A stretch of DNA of 64,000 nucleotides from Trigonopsis variabilis. Lineage: Eukaryota; Ascomycota; Trigonopsidomycetes; Trigonopsidales; Trigonopsidaceae. The DNA lies in assembly GCA_003707065.3 (NCBI GenBank), contig PPXM03000002.1, forward strand, positions 1,550,001-1,614,000. Reading direction: 5' to 3'. The notes under the pieces were generated by a model, which made no database searches, was not told the DNA's origin, and saw only the letters and a list, made by a program, of their open reading frames with translations. The position numbers and the translations under genes are program-made. Below, one piece after another: positions 33,463-43,096 of this stretch (its first letter is position 1; the number at the start of each line of letters is the position of its first letter).

Positions 33463-34626
33463 CTATTGTGCTCGTTCCAAGGCTTGGAGGACGTCATCCA
33501 TCAAGTCTTCATCTTCTTCTATACCAACACTAAGACGAATCAAGTCCTCAAAGACACCAGATTTTTCTCGTTCTGACGAGGAAATGCCGCCATGGGTCAT
33601 GACAGCAGGAATTTCACATAAGGATTCTATGCCTCCCAAAGACTCGGCCAGAGTGAAATAACGAGTGGCTTGGCAGAATTTAGCTGCTGCAGCTGCGCCA
33701 CCTTTAATCCGGAAAGAAACCATACCTCCGCCTAATCCTCCTCGTTGCTGTTTTCGAGCAACATCGTATCCCACGTGAGAGCTGAGCCCAGGATAATTAA
33801 CTTGGACACATAAAGGAGATGATTCGAGAGCCTTAGCGATTTTCAAGGCAGTTTGAGAAGCCTGGCGGACCCGCAAATGCAGAGTCTTTAGACCTCGATG
33901 GGCAAGCCAGCAGTCAAAAGGAGAAGGAACTGCTCCATTGGCATTCTGGAGGAATCGTAGACGGTCAGCAACTTGGTCATCATTGCATAGAGCAAATCCA
34001 ATGACGACATCAGAATGTCCATTGATATATTTTGTGCCCGAATGGACCACGATATCGGCTCCGAGGCGAAGAGGATTCTGAAGATAAGGACTCATAAATG
34101 TGTTGTCCACACAGACTAAGAGATTGTGCTTATGGGCTACTGCACAGGCAGCAGAAATGTCAGTGACAGAAAGAGTGGGATTAGAAGGAGTTTCTATCCA
34201 TACTAGCCTGGTCTCCGGCTTGATCAATTGAGGCAGCTCCTCTAATAGATCGGTAGTCAAGGAGACACTAGTATTATGAGTATGAGCCACGCGGGTGAAA
34301 TATCGATGAGATCCACCATACACATCGGCAACAGAGATCATATGGCCCCCAGCAGCGACGGCCTGGACGACATGGCCAGTGGCAGCACTGCCTGACGAAA
34401 AGGCCAAACAGTGAGTCGCACCTTCCAGACGAGCCAAGGCAGTCTCTAGCTGAGATCGGTTCGGGTTGTCCGATCGAGAGTACTCGTAAGCTCCAACCGG
34501 TTGAGACGGAGCCTTCTGAGCAAACGTCGTCGAGAGAGAGATCGGAGCAATCACGGCTCCAGTCACAGGATCTGGTTCAGCGCCAGCGTGGACTGCAAGG
34601 GATCCAAAATTAGGAGTGTGCGCCAT
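33463..34626 (-). CDS. CYS3: Cystathionine gamma-lyase, 387 aa, intronless
   Basis: A Cys/Met-metabolism PLP enzyme: YEYSRSDNPNRSQLETALARLEG, then AFSSGSAAT, DVYGGSHRYF, ETPSNPT, VDNTFMSPYLQNPL and SGTKYINGHSDVV with the PLP lysine at K199, and VNYPGL near the end. The two closest families, cystathionine gamma-lyase (makes cysteine from cystathionine) and fungal cystathionine gamma-synthase, differ in length; at 387 aa without an N-terminal extension this is the lyase type (yeast Cys3 394 aa). The ATG begins MAHTPNFGSLAVHAGAEPDP, the standard start. Confidence 0.92.
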   Translation of the reverse strand: MAHTPNFGSLAVHAGAEPDPVTGAVIAPISLSTTFAQKAPSQPVGAYEYSRSDNPNRSQLETALARLEGATHCLAFSSGSAATGHVVQAVAAGGHMISVADVYGGSHRYFTRVAHTHNTSVSLTTDLLEELPQLIKPETRLVWIETPSNPTLSVTDISAACAVAHKHNLLVCVDNTFMSPYLQNPLRLGADIVVHSGTKYINGHSDVVIGFALCNDDQVADRLRFLQNANGAVPSPFDCWLAHRGLKTLHLRVRQASQTALKIAKALESSPLCVQVNYPGLSSHVGYDVARKQQRGGLGGGMVSFRIKGGAAAAAKFCQATRYFTLAESLGGIESLCEIPAVMTHGGISSSEREKSGVFEDLIRLSVGIEEDEDLMDDVLQALERAQ

Positions 34627-34953
34627 GGTGGAAGATAAGTGAAATTTTCGCCCTCTTCAATGGCGCGACCTGTTGCTTACCAACCAGCAGAGCGACAGCG
34701 ACAAAAGTTGATACAGGTCTAATTGTCACTACCGATACGAGGTGCCATTAGAGCCCTTGTACATGAGGATCTTGATTATTAATGCAGAAAATGGAAACAC
34801 AATTTTTGTTAGTGTTGGGGCCATAGTCGTACGAGATGTGAGAACATTTGTGCACGCGACCATCTCGTTGTCTTAGGCAAGGTGTTCTTCTCACCATGGC
34901 ACTACTATAATATCTGTATATGTCATATAATATCACTCCATTGAAATGCAAAT
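34627..34953. other. Intergenic between SPT2 3' end and CYS3 start
   Basis: CYS3 promoter (minus strand) and SPT2 3' end. Nothing else recognised. Confidence 0.4.
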
Positions 34954-36043
34954 TTAATGTACAAGTTTCTTCATCTTCCGTAACCGTTTCGCTTCGGCTC
35001 GACGACGCTCTTCCTCTTCCTCTTTTGCATCTTCTTGTCGAGCCATTCGACTAGATCGTTCCTCTTCTCTTATCAGCTCAACACCATTAACCTCCATATC
35101 ATCCGAATCGTCATCTTCGTAGTAAGATTGCGTCCTAGACGATTTGTCTCCGTGGATCAATCTCCAAATTTCATCTCGGCTATACCCTTGATCCACATCT
35201 TCCTCTTCATCTGACGCGATAAAGTCATCCATCTCGCTGTCATCTTCCTCTATTCCTAGCGTTCGTGAGCCCAGTCGTTGCTTGGCTACCCTATTATCCT
35301 TTAATAAGCCCTCCATAGGTTGGGCATATTGTATCTCCCTGCTCGTTGATTCCCTCGCAGCCCTAAATACCTTTGAATTCTCTCCATTTTTAGATTCTCG
35401 TCCAAGTGGACTACTCTTAATGACTCGCAAATCGGTTTTCTCTCTACTGCTCATATTCCCTCTATCGAGAACACTCTTTGCTCTGGCATTAGCTTTCTCG
35501 CCAGGGCTTATGCTTCGTTTAGACCGGTCATTATTAGTCCTCTCTTTAACTTTGATCTCCACCTTCAACCTGTTGGGGTCGACCTTTTCAGCGGCAGCCA
35601 TGATATCACGAAATTTCAACTGCAGGTTAGTCTCAAGATTCATGACCATAGCAAACATAAAAGGATTAGCATACCTTTTTCTTAGGAGGGCCTTGATTGG
35701 TTGGCTTTAAAGGTTCATTTCGTAGCTTGTTCTCTGTCGTCTTCTTTGTAGGCTTCCTATCAGTCTGATGACTATCCCGGCTCCTCTTTTCAACCTTTCG
35801 CTCGCTGTTCCTCAGCGCTTGAAATCTCTCCTGCTTCCGCGCTTCCTTAAGTCGCCGTATCCGTTCCGCTTGTCGAGCCTTTTCTCCTGCTGACAGCTCA
35901 TAGCCTTCTAACTTTTGCGGTGGCCGCTCTTTGGGAAGAGATTGAACTTCATCGCTTTTCTGGAGAATATGATTTATCCGTGCACCTACTGGTGATGATC
36001 CTTCTCCTTTCTTGACTTGATTTAACAGCTGAGCAAAGGACAT
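34954..36043 (-). CDS. SPT2: Spt2-type chromatin histone chaperone, 344 aa, 2 exons
   Basis: Minus-strand exons 35675-36043 and 34954-35619 with a 55-nt intron (branch ACTAACC). The join builds PPKKKLKFRDIMAAAEK, which matches the conserved PKK-x-(S/L)F-x-x-(L/I)M segment of Spt2. The protein begins MSFAQLLNQVKKG, is highly charged, and ends with the SPT2 domain: SEMDDFIASDEEED, then YSRDEIWRLIHG, and a coiled, basic C-terminus RRRAEAKRLRKMKKLVH. Spt2 binds H3-H4 and helps keep nucleosomes in place behind RNA polymerase. Yeast Spt2 is 333 aa. Confidence 0.88.
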
Positions 36044-36361
36044 CTCTCAATGAGGAGGATGTCGCCGTGGCGTAGCAGCTAGACTCTATCACTGCTGTAC
36101 CCTTTCTATATGGTCGTCAGGGACAAAGATACCGTAGCGGCCTTTGTTAGCCACTATAGAAAATCGAAAGAACTAACGCTTCTCCCCATTCTTGTCCAGT
36201 TCTTGGAGACCCTTATGGTATATGAAAAAAACTAGTAACAAAGTACGAGATGCTTAAGATAAAAAGGAAACGGAGTCCGATGAGATTGTTAATGTAATAG
36301 TCAGACTACGTCTAATGGAATAGTACACGAGATCATAGACTAATGTAACAACGGAGACCGT
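36044..36361. other. Intergenic between RPP2 3' end and SPT2 start
   Basis: SPT2 promoter and RPP2 3' end, both on the minus strand. No RNA gene recognised. Confidence 0.4.
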
Positions 36362-36691
36362 TTAGTCGAACAAGCCGAAGCCCATGTCTTCGTCAGACTC
36401 CTCCTCGGCCTCTTCCTTCTTCTCCTCGGCAGCCTCAGCAGCAGCAGGAGCAGCACCGCCGGCAGCAGCAGCGGGAGCGGCAGCACCACCAGTAGGAACA
36501 GTAGCAAATTTCTCTTGGCCAGCGGCAACAAGCTCGTCGATAGACTTGCCGTCAAGAGCAGTGAGAAGCGAGCTTAATCGGTCCTCATCGATCTCAATAC
36601 CAACAGAGGAGAGGATCTCCTTGATGTTGTCGGCAGAAGGACTGGTGTTACCAGCAGCATTAAGAAGAAGATAAGCAGCAAGATATTTCAT
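36362..36691 (-). CDS. RPP2: 60S acidic ribosomal protein P2, 109 aa
   Basis: Begins [15 protein letters not shown] and has the P2 helical domain ([32 protein letters not shown]). An Ala/Gly hinge follows, then an acidic tail ending [10 protein letters not shown], the universal P-stalk C-terminus that recruits elongation factors. P1 would start differently and lacks the [10 protein letters not shown] opening. The coding region has no intron, but the leader carries one (36697-36820). The promoter is shared with RPS15, which is divergent. Confidence 0.97.
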   Translation of the reverse strand: MKYLAAYLLLNAAGNTSPSADNIKEILSSVGIEIDEDRLSSLLTALDGKSIDELVAAGQEKFATVPTGGAAAPAAAAGGAAPAAAEAAEEKKEEAEEESDEDMGFGLFD

Positions 36692-36696
36692 TTTTT

Positions 36697-36820
36697 CTAA
36701 GGAGTTAGTTCGAGTTCAGATCCATAGACGGGAATTCAAAAGGAACATGCGAGCCCGGCAGCTGCAACAAATAAGTAAAGCATGCAGGGACATGATCCAA
36801 GATGATTCGCTTGTACTTAC
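36697..36820 (-). other. Likely 5'-UTR intron of RPP2, 124 nt
   Basis: On the minus strand a consensus donor GTAAGT begins at 36820. A strong branch-acceptor pair (GAACTAACTCCTTAG) ends at 36697, five bases before the ATG. Splicing removes an upstream ATG that would otherwise precede the start, which supports the call. Leader introns are common in fungal ribosomal protein genes. Confidence 0.6.
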
Positions 36821-36930
36821 TGTCAGAATCTCAGTTTAAGCCTTTAAATAAGAGCGGAAAATTCTGTTGGGAAGAGAAATATCTTAGTTCAGGCATGGGT
36901 GCATAATGTGCGTCGTCATGCCAACAAACG

Positions 36931-36938
36931 CAGTCACA
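36931..36938 (+). promoter_or_regulatory. HomolD box (CAGTCACA) in the RPS15/RPP2 divergent promoter
   Basis: CAGTCACA lies 59 bases upstream of the uS19 ATG, between two divergent ribosomal protein genes. In S. pombe this 8-mer is the core promoter element of ribosomal protein genes, working in place of TATA and in either orientation. A second HomolD-type site lies upstream of TMA22 in this window. Confidence 0.6.
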
Positions 36939-36996
36939 CTCAAACCCTTGGCAAAGATCACTAGCAACAGACGCACAACTCCAACCCACAACCAAC

Positions 36997-37455
36997 ATGT
37001 CTGAGAGCATTGAAGAACAGAAGCTCGCTGCCGAGAAACGAAAGGCTCGATCCTTCCGAAAGTTCCAATACCGGGGTGTTCCTTTAAATGAATTACTCGA
37101 CTACACTCCTGAACAACTCACCGAGATCTTTCATGCTCGAGCTCGACGAAGATTCAACCGAGGTCTTAAGCCTCAGGTCGGCCGTCTTCTTAAGAAGCTT
37201 CGCAAGGCTAAGCAGGAGGCTCCTCCCAATGAAAAGCCCGCTGTTGTTAAGACCCATCTCCGTGATACTATCATCATTCCTGAAATGATTGGTTCCGTCG
37301 TTGGAATCTACAATGGAAAAGTCTTCAACCAAGTCGAAATTAAGGGTGAAATGATTGGTCATTACCTCGGAGAGTTCTCAATTACTTATACTCCCACTCT
37401 CCACAAGCGCCCCGGTCTCGCCGCCTCTCAGGGCTCTCGTCTCCTCCCTAAGTAG
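36997..37455 (+). CDS. RPS15: 40S ribosomal protein uS19, 152 aa, intronless
   Basis: Eukaryotic uS19 (yeast Rps15): [38 protein letters not shown], then [22 protein letters not shown] and the C-terminal signature [16 protein letters not shown] near GSRLLPK. It sits in the 40S head near the A site and is needed for export of 40S precursors. Length fits (yeast 142 aa). A HomolD box lies 59 bases upstream. Confidence 0.97.
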   Translation: MSESIEEQKLAAEKRKARSFRKFQYRGVPLNELLDYTPEQLTEIFHARARRRFNRGLKPQVGRLLKKLRKAKQEAPPNEKPAVVKTHLRDTIIIPEMIGSVVGIYNGKVFNQVEIKGEMIGHYLGEFSITYTPTLHKRPGLAASQGSRLLPK

Positions 37456-37647
37456 TGTATGTATTTTAAATGATTCCGAGTGATTCCGAGTTATCTTGAT
37501 GTAGCAATAATCTCTACACGTTTGATCCTTATAGTCCACTTCTGACGAATCTCTTCTAGGGGGAGGAGTTTCTCGCCTACAGCTTTTCTTTAAAATGTCA
37601 CGTAGGCTTTGTACAGTATTCAGACTCCTTGCTATTATGCTATATTA

Positions 37648-39252
37648 CTACCTCTCTCTAATTTCCTTATGCCTTCTGAAAATTCCCATCGCTTCCAAGT
37701 CGCTTTCAGCTTCATGCGCTGTAGCAGGCACGATTTCAGGGGCAGCTGGGAAACCAATATATTTCGAAATGGCTGTCAGCAATCCAATCTCATGACTCAA
37801 TGCCGCCCGTTGTTCAACTTGAACTGACACTGAATCCGGAACCCGATAGGTGTAATTGGGTACAAGGGCGTCCATCCCCCGTCGCTCTCGGCTTAATTGG
37901 TACAATTCTTGTCCAGCTTTGGCCATCATCCTAGCTCTTAGATTTCCTCGATCTTTGAAAAACTGCTGATGTATCGAATCCCGTTGAGCCCGAGTCTGAT
38001 TAAGAACACATTTCCTTCGATATCGTCGCGAGGCATTTATCAGAGCAATTCGTTCTTCACAAGCTTTTCTTAACTGGTTATAAACCCTTATCAATTCAGG
38101 GTGAGTTCCATCCATGCACATGTCCATTTCGACTTTGAATCGAGCCATTTTATCCTCGTGTAATTTGTCCCGGAGGCGGGCAAATTCAATCTCAATCTTG
38201 GTAAGTTCAGCCAGTGCCTCTTTTCGGAACCGATTCCTTTCAGCTTCTTCCCGTTTTTCAGCCTCATCTACCTGATCTTCCTCTTCTTCTTCTTCTTCTT
38301 CTTCTTCTTCTTCTTCTTCTTCTTCTTCTTCTTCTTCTTCTTCTTCCTTCACATCCCTATCTTCTTCCCTTTCTTCCTCCTCGTCTTCATCATCTCCTGA
38401 TTCGACTTTTAACGGCAGTTTCGGCCCTGAATGATCTGAAAACTCCTGAGATTCATTGTTGATCGTGGTATCATGGTGGTCAGCGTTGGGAGCATCATCA
38501 ACGTGGGGCCGCTCAGGAGGGTAATCGCTTCCGTCACGCTCATCAACGGTCTTGAAAGCAGGAACCGTGTCTGGCTGAGCACTTTCCGTAACTTCAAGCC
38601 CATTGATTAATTTATCATCATTATCATCCTTCTCGGCTTGATCTTCGACAGCATCCTCATTATTATTTCCCGAGCCTTCATCCTCACTAACTTTCCTTTT
38701 CTTTGGAGGGAGAGAGAAGTCATCAGACTGTCGTTTTCGACGATTAGATGAAGAATCCGGTGGGGGCGATAGCGGTTTCGAAAGCTCTGTAGATTTATCA
38801 ATGGATGCATTTATGTCAGTAGTCGGAGTAATCACGAGCGATTTTTCCTTAATAGGTTCCGATGGCTCCTTGACCTTGTCCTCTCGAGTACCAGGGGCCC
38901 TAATATCTCGTTCCCCCCCATTCGTCACATTATTACCATCCAAAGAAACATTTGGTCGAGATTCAGTTGATACGGCTGGAGGTTCCCGGTCAGCTTTCAA
39001 ATCCGTGCCATCCTGATAAAGAACCGTCTCATTGTCCCTTTCTGTCTCTTCCAATCGCTCTGTTTCTGCCTCTGAGTCTGCTGGCTCCGACAAATCTGAT
39101 GAATAATGACCAATGCCATCTTCCTCCACCGAGCCCTCAACCGCAAGACTCCGGGACAACTCGGGCAACTCACTCAAAGACGTTTGTTTTAGGTTGTTTA
39201 ACTCTTTATTTTCATCACTCTTAAGTTGCTGATTATCATTTGGAGATTCCAT
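37648..39252 (-). CDS. DEP1: Sds3/Dep1-family subunit of the Rpd3L histone deacetylase, about 534 aa
   Basis: The C-terminal third carries the Sds3-like domain: RKEALAELTKIEIEFARLRD, KMARFKVEMDMCMDGTHPEL, and YNQLRKACEERIALINASRR. The order and wording are those of Dep1, a subunit of the large Rpd3/Sin3 complex in yeasts. The N-terminal half is acidic and disordered with a bipartite nuclear signal (PPKKRK). A run of about 26 Glu is coded by roughly 21 perfect TTC units on the plus strand (38284-38346). The frame stays open to an upstream ATG at 39360, which would leave only 36 bases to NOP12; the ATG at 39252 is preferred but not proven. Confidence 0.83.
   Translation of the reverse strand: MESPNDNQQLKSDENKELNNLKQTSLSELPELSRSLAVEGSVEEDGIGHYSSDLSEPADSEAETERLEETERDNETVLYQDGTDLKADREPPAVSTESRPNVSLDGNNVTNGGERDIRAPGTREDKVKEPSEPIKEKSLVITPTTDINASIDKSTELSKPLSPPPDSSSNRRKRQSDDFSLPPKKRKVSEDEGSGNNNEDAVEDQAEKDDNDDKLINGLEVTESAQPDTVPAFKTVDERDGSDYPPERPHVDDAPNADHHDTTINNESQEFSDHSGPKLPLKVESGDDEDEEEEREEDRDVKEEEEEEEEEEEEEEEEEEEEEEEDQVDEAEKREEAERNRFRKEALAELTKIEIEFARLRDKLHEDKMARFKVEMDMCMDGTHPELIRVYNQLRKACEERIALINASRRYRRKCVLNQTRAQRDSIHQQFFKDRGNLRARMMAKAGQELYQLSRERRGMDALVPNYTYRVPDSVSVQVEQRAALSHEIGLLTAISKYIGFPAAPEIVPATAHEAESDLEAMGIFRRHKEIRER
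38284..38346. repeat. (TTC)21 microsatellite coding poly-Glu in DEP1
   Basis: A run of 21 TTC units on the plus strand, read as GAA codons on the minus strand. Length variation would change the Glu tract without shifting the frame. Confidence 0.9.
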
Positions 39253-39396
39253 CCTGCAGAGGACAGGTAAAAACGCCCGATGCTGTTTTGCTCTTTCCGT
39301 TGCTTTCAGTGAGTGATTGGGAGATTCCAGCTCAGCAATCGTCACAAGCCCGCTTGTCATGGCGACAAAAATTTCATTACAACCGGGTCTTCAAGC

Positions 39397-40703
39397 ATGA
39401 GTCTCAGCTTTAAAGACACCGTCTCTACCCATAATGGTCTAAATGAGCTATTCAATAAAAGTGTATGTCATAGTCTTGCTTACTCTAACAATAGTTGGGT
39501 CCCGTGTTGACTAAAAACGGTCCTTTGCCAGACAGAGATGCTGAAAAGTCAGCCTCAGATGAGTCCTCTCAGAATGAAAGCGAGGATGAAATAGAGATAG
39601 AGGACGAGCAAGAACAGTCAGAGCAGGATTTTCAAATTGAGAACAAAACATCAGATCAAAAAAATTTAAAAGACGACGAAGAAAATGCACCTGAAAATTT
39701 AGTGCACGAACAATCTCGAATGGCAGAGCTTGAACGGGCAAGTAGAACGCTTTTTGTGGGAAATGTTCCTGTGGATACGATTAATAGCTCCACTATCTTT
39801 AAAGATTTTAAGAACCTGTTTAAAAAAGCTGCCGGAGAAAAAGTCGAGTCTGTCAGATTCCGTTCAATCGCCTTCTCTGAACCTCTTCCTCGCAAAGTCG
39901 CCTTTGCTCAGCATAAACTACACCCGAAAAGAGACTCCTTCAATGCTTATGTTGTCTTTAAGAATGCTGGAGTCATTGATAAATGTTTGGGACTCAATGG
40001 CGTCGTTTTTCATGACCATCATCTCCGAGTCGATAGCGTTGCTCATCCTCTCAAGCAGGAAGTCCGCCGATGTATCTTTATCGGCAATCTTGATTTTGAA
40101 ATGACTGAGGAACCATTGTGGAAGTATTTTGAGTCTGAATGCGGTAAGATTGAATACGTCCGTATTGTTCGTGATTCCTCCACCAACCTTGGAAAAGGTT
40201 TTGCTTATATCCAGTTCTCTGATTCTCTGTCCCTAACAAAGGCGCTTCAACTAAATAACAAACCAATTCCTCAACCTTTTCTTTCCCAAGGATCAACCTC
40301 GACTCGCCCTCTTAGGGTCTCCCGTGCAAGGTCTCTACAATCCCAAAAACGTCGAAAAGAAAAATCGGTCATTCGCCAGATACGATCATTGGGAGGCTTT
40401 AATGATAAATCAGCATCGAAAGCAGCTTCCTTAACTAAAAGTCTCTCTGGGTACTCAACGAAGATTGATCCTAAGCTTAGATCGGATCTTGGGAGAGCTT
40501 CCAAAATCCTTGGTAGAGCTGATCAAGCAAAAGTCTGCAGGTTGGACAAAGGAAAACCAGGCAAAGTCATTGAAGGCATCCGAGCCAAGCCTGGTGAGTT
40601 ACCTCAAATTGGTAAAACCAAGCGGAGCAAACCTCGCATCCGTCAACGATCCACTGAGTATAAAAAAATGAAGCGGGGAGCAAAATCTGGAGCCAAAGTT
40701 TAG
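39397..40703 (+). CDS. NOP12: Nop12-like nucleolar RNA-binding protein (two RRMs), 424 aa, 2 exons
   Basis: Exons 39397-39462 and 39495-40703 with a 32-nt intron (GTATGT...CTCTAACAATAG). It opens MSLSFKDTVSTHNGLNELFNKS, has an acidic stretch, then RRM1 from about residue 106 (RTLFVGNVP, SFNAYVVFK) and RRM2 from about 214 (RRCIFIGNLDFEM, GKGFAYIQF). The tail is basic with RSKPRIRQRSTEYKKMKRG. This is the Nop12/RBM34 layout; yeast Nop12 (459 aa) helps mature 5.8S/25S rRNA. The gene diverges from DEP1. Confidence 0.9.
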
Positions 40704-40744
40704 GTTATTTGTATTTTAGTCAAGGGAAGGTGGAGAGATTGGTC

Positions 40745-41326
40745 TCATTTGGGCCTGTCCACAAGACCATGACGGGCCAAGATTTGTAGAGCTCGTAATA
40801 CTATTCTATTCTCCACATCGTAATCTGTCTGAGCAAGACGAAGGTACAATGAAAGATCCTGCGGAGCTTGGTATTGAGCATATCTAACCTTAGGATCAGT
40901 ACTTTGCTCAGACTGCTGCCTGTCATGAAGAAACTTGCATTTATCACCGTTCTTACACCGTCCGTTTCTTGAAAAGTAAATGCATACTTTGCGAGAATTT
41001 GGACTTTTACTCTGGATCGCTGCCCTTGCCTGTTCTTCTTTAGCTCGAGCTTCTGCCTTTTCTCGAATGCGTTTCTCACTCGGCCACCTTTTTTTCCGTT
41101 GTTCGATCCACTCCTTTATATCTTCCTCAGTCTCTAATCGAATACTCGTCCCTGCAATAACTCCATCTCTGTCGAGCTCTTCTTCGCTATCAAGGTTATT
41201 GTCGGCAGATGGTCTATAGGAGAATGTCTTTGCTCTCTTCGGCTGTGGAGACGTGACTGTCGGATTAAATGGTCTTGATGATTTGCTAGGAGGAGGCGGA
41301 GGTTTACTGTATATAAAATCCTCCAT
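40745..41326 (-). CDS. NUFIP1-motif and CCCH zinc-finger protein, 193 aa
   Basis: Two features stand out: the NUFIP1 motif EDIKEWIEQRKKRWPSEKRI at about residues 68-87, and a CCCH zinc finger C-x8-C-x5-C-x3-H (about 113-132: CIYFSRNGRCKNGDKCKFLH). In other fungi and animals this pair marks the NUFIP1/Rsa1 group, which helps assemble box C/D snoRNPs with the R2TP complex. Upstream is Pro/Ser-rich. The frame opens at 41377 without an ATG; MEDFIYSKPP at 41326 is the first Met. Convergent with NOP12, whose stop is 41 bases away. Confidence 0.75.
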   Translation of the reverse strand: MEDFIYSKPPPPPSKSSRPFNPTVTSPQPKRAKTFSYRPSADNNLDSEEELDRDGVIAGTSIRLETEEDIKEWIEQRKKRWPSEKRIREKAEARAKEEQARAAIQSKSPNSRKVCIYFSRNGRCKNGDKCKFLHDRQQSEQSTDPKVRYAQYQAPQDLSLYLRLAQTDYDVENRIVLRALQILARHGLVDRPK

Positions 41327-41749
41327 GGTGGACAAAGCTGACGGATTGGGAGAATGTTTGACAAGAAGTAGCGTCACAATACATCCGTTTACAAAGCCTC
41401 TTAGAGCAAGGTCAGACTCAACATAAATTGTATCGAATGTGATCCTTGCTTCTATTATTTACTATATGCTTTCTCAGTCTGCTCCTATGTGATCTCACTT
41501 TCCAATAATTAGACCTTGCATGACTAACTTCTCGGAGAATGGCTCAACTGAAGAGAGTGGTTCAGTGCTTGTTTGGAATCAATTTTAGAACTGCTTCATT
41601 ATTCTGTGATCTATTCGTGCTAGTATAAAGCTAGTTTTGGCTAAAACTCTGAGCAATTATCAAATGATGGAACAAAGTAATGAACGCATCAACAATATGT
41701 AGGTCAACATAGAACCAAGCTCAATCGATTAAATAATGGGAACTCTGGC
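41327..41749. other. Intergenic between orphan secreted gene 3' end and NUFIP1-like start
   Basis: Promoter of the NUFIP1-like gene (minus strand) and 3' end of the next. No coding segment recognised. Confidence 0.4.
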
Positions 41750-42532
41750 TCAACCACCATTTTTTTCAAAAACCTTTGAAAAGAGTCTTGTCAGGAATTG
41801 ATACAACTGCTTTCTATGATAAAATAGGTCGTTGCACCAAGGGCAGCAATCATTTCCACCTGGACTACAACTCGGCTGCGCAATGACCGATGTAGAGAAG
41901 TATGTAGAGGAAGGAATGGCCTCAACTGTCTCCGTAACAAAAGCCGTTTCCATTGAAAGAGCATCAGGATAATAGACTTTTTCAACTTGCGCTATCAGAG
42001 TCACTATCTCGCTTTGCGACACGGATATGACACTGTGAACGATACTTGACTCGGTGACAGTCTCTGTAAGAGTGATCTCGTGTCCGCCATTGATAGTAGT
42101 GGGGATGACTGTAACCTTAGGCACAACCAGAGTATGGGTCGCGGTGGTAGGATCAACACGAATGCGAGTGTAATATGAAGTCATAGGCGGCGCAGGCTCA
42201 GTAGATGTACACGGTAATGTGAGCGTTATCCGAGTCACAAAAATCGTTGGATAACGAGGACAGTCGGACCACGATCGAGCGACGGTGGACTCGGGCGAGC
42301 TGCTTTGAGACTCCCCGCTATGGCCGGAACAGACGTCACAATAAGCCCCCGGGCATGTTTGTGATGTCTCTTCCGAAGGTATTCCCCATCCATTCTGGGG
42401 ACAGTCTGCCCTTTTCCACCCATGGCTGCCATCCCAGCACTCTATGTTATCGCTCCATTCTCCCCAGTTGCATCGGCAACAGATCTTCGTAATTAACAGC
42501 AAAAGATGTAAATATAGGCCTGTTATAGCCAT
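41750..42532 (-). CDS. Orphan secreted Cys- and Thr-rich protein, 260 aa
   Basis: An N-terminal hydrophobic signal (MAITGLYLHLLLLITKICCRC) is followed by a compact cysteine- and tryptophan-rich segment (about 19-68), with motifs CNWGEWSDN, ECWDGSHGWKRADCPQNGWG and CPGAYCDVC. A long Thr/Ser/Val-rich region (about 70-225) follows, as in O-glycosylated cell-wall proteins. The end is a second cysteine cluster (CCPWC). No GPI signal is visible. I do not recognise the family. It is a plausible lineage-specific cell-wall or secreted effector-like protein; that is inference only. Confidence 0.65.
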   Translation of the reverse strand: MAITGLYLHLLLLITKICCRCNWGEWSDNIECWDGSHGWKRADCPQNGWGIPSEETSQTCPGAYCDVCSGHSGESQSSSPESTVARSWSDCPRYPTIFVTRITLTLPCTSTEPAPPMTSYYTRIRVDPTTATHTLVVPKVTVIPTTINGGHEITLTETVTESSIVHSVISVSQSEIVTLIAQVEKVYYPDALSMETAFVTETVEAIPSSTYFSTSVIAQPSCSPGGNDCCPWCNDLFYHRKQLYQFLTRLFSKVFEKNGG

Positions 42533-43096
42533 GGGATAGTTTGGGCTTGATCGAACAGCTCAGGCTAACTCTTAAATATTGCTCATTCAAAATGCCTCAT
42601 TCATTGGTCGGTCATCTACATAAAACGCCTCTATTTGATCAATATAAAATTCATAATAGATCAGGCTTTTCTAATTGCGCCTTCAGGAATTGGTGTACAA
42701 TTTTCTGCACTAGGACACGGGTAATCACTTGGGTTATAGAGATTGCGCATGAAACATTAGATATTTACTGCAATTGGACCTAACGTCAATCAAATTAACA
42801 CTGATATCTTGCTTGCGAGTAACGAGTAACCCCCAAAGATTAACTGCGGAAAAGTCTAATGGTGCAGATATTTATTGCTCGTCTATTGCGTTCGAATATG
42901 ATATTACTATCAACATTTGTATCTATATTGACACGTACACGTAGTTGTGAACCGGCGGGGAAACGCCGTTGCGATAAGGTGACTGCAATAGCTTGACACA
43001 GTTTACGTAATGTCTTCGATAGGCCCAATTGTCTAAAGAGCAGAACCTTTCTGGTCATCCTACTTTATATAAACTTGATATATAGGTGACCAAAAC
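42533..43096. promoter_or_regulatory. Divergent intergenic region: orphan secreted gene / BLH1
   Basis: Promoter region for two genes read outwards. A 72-codon minus-strand ORF at 42840-43058 (Arg-rich, presequence-like start) lies inside but has no family support. Confidence 0.4.

Noticed and set aside
42840-43058. 72-codon minus-strand ORF with Arg-rich, presequence-like start
   Set aside because: No family resemblance; sits in a divergent promoter 39 bases from the BLH1 start. Could be real but cannot be supported.
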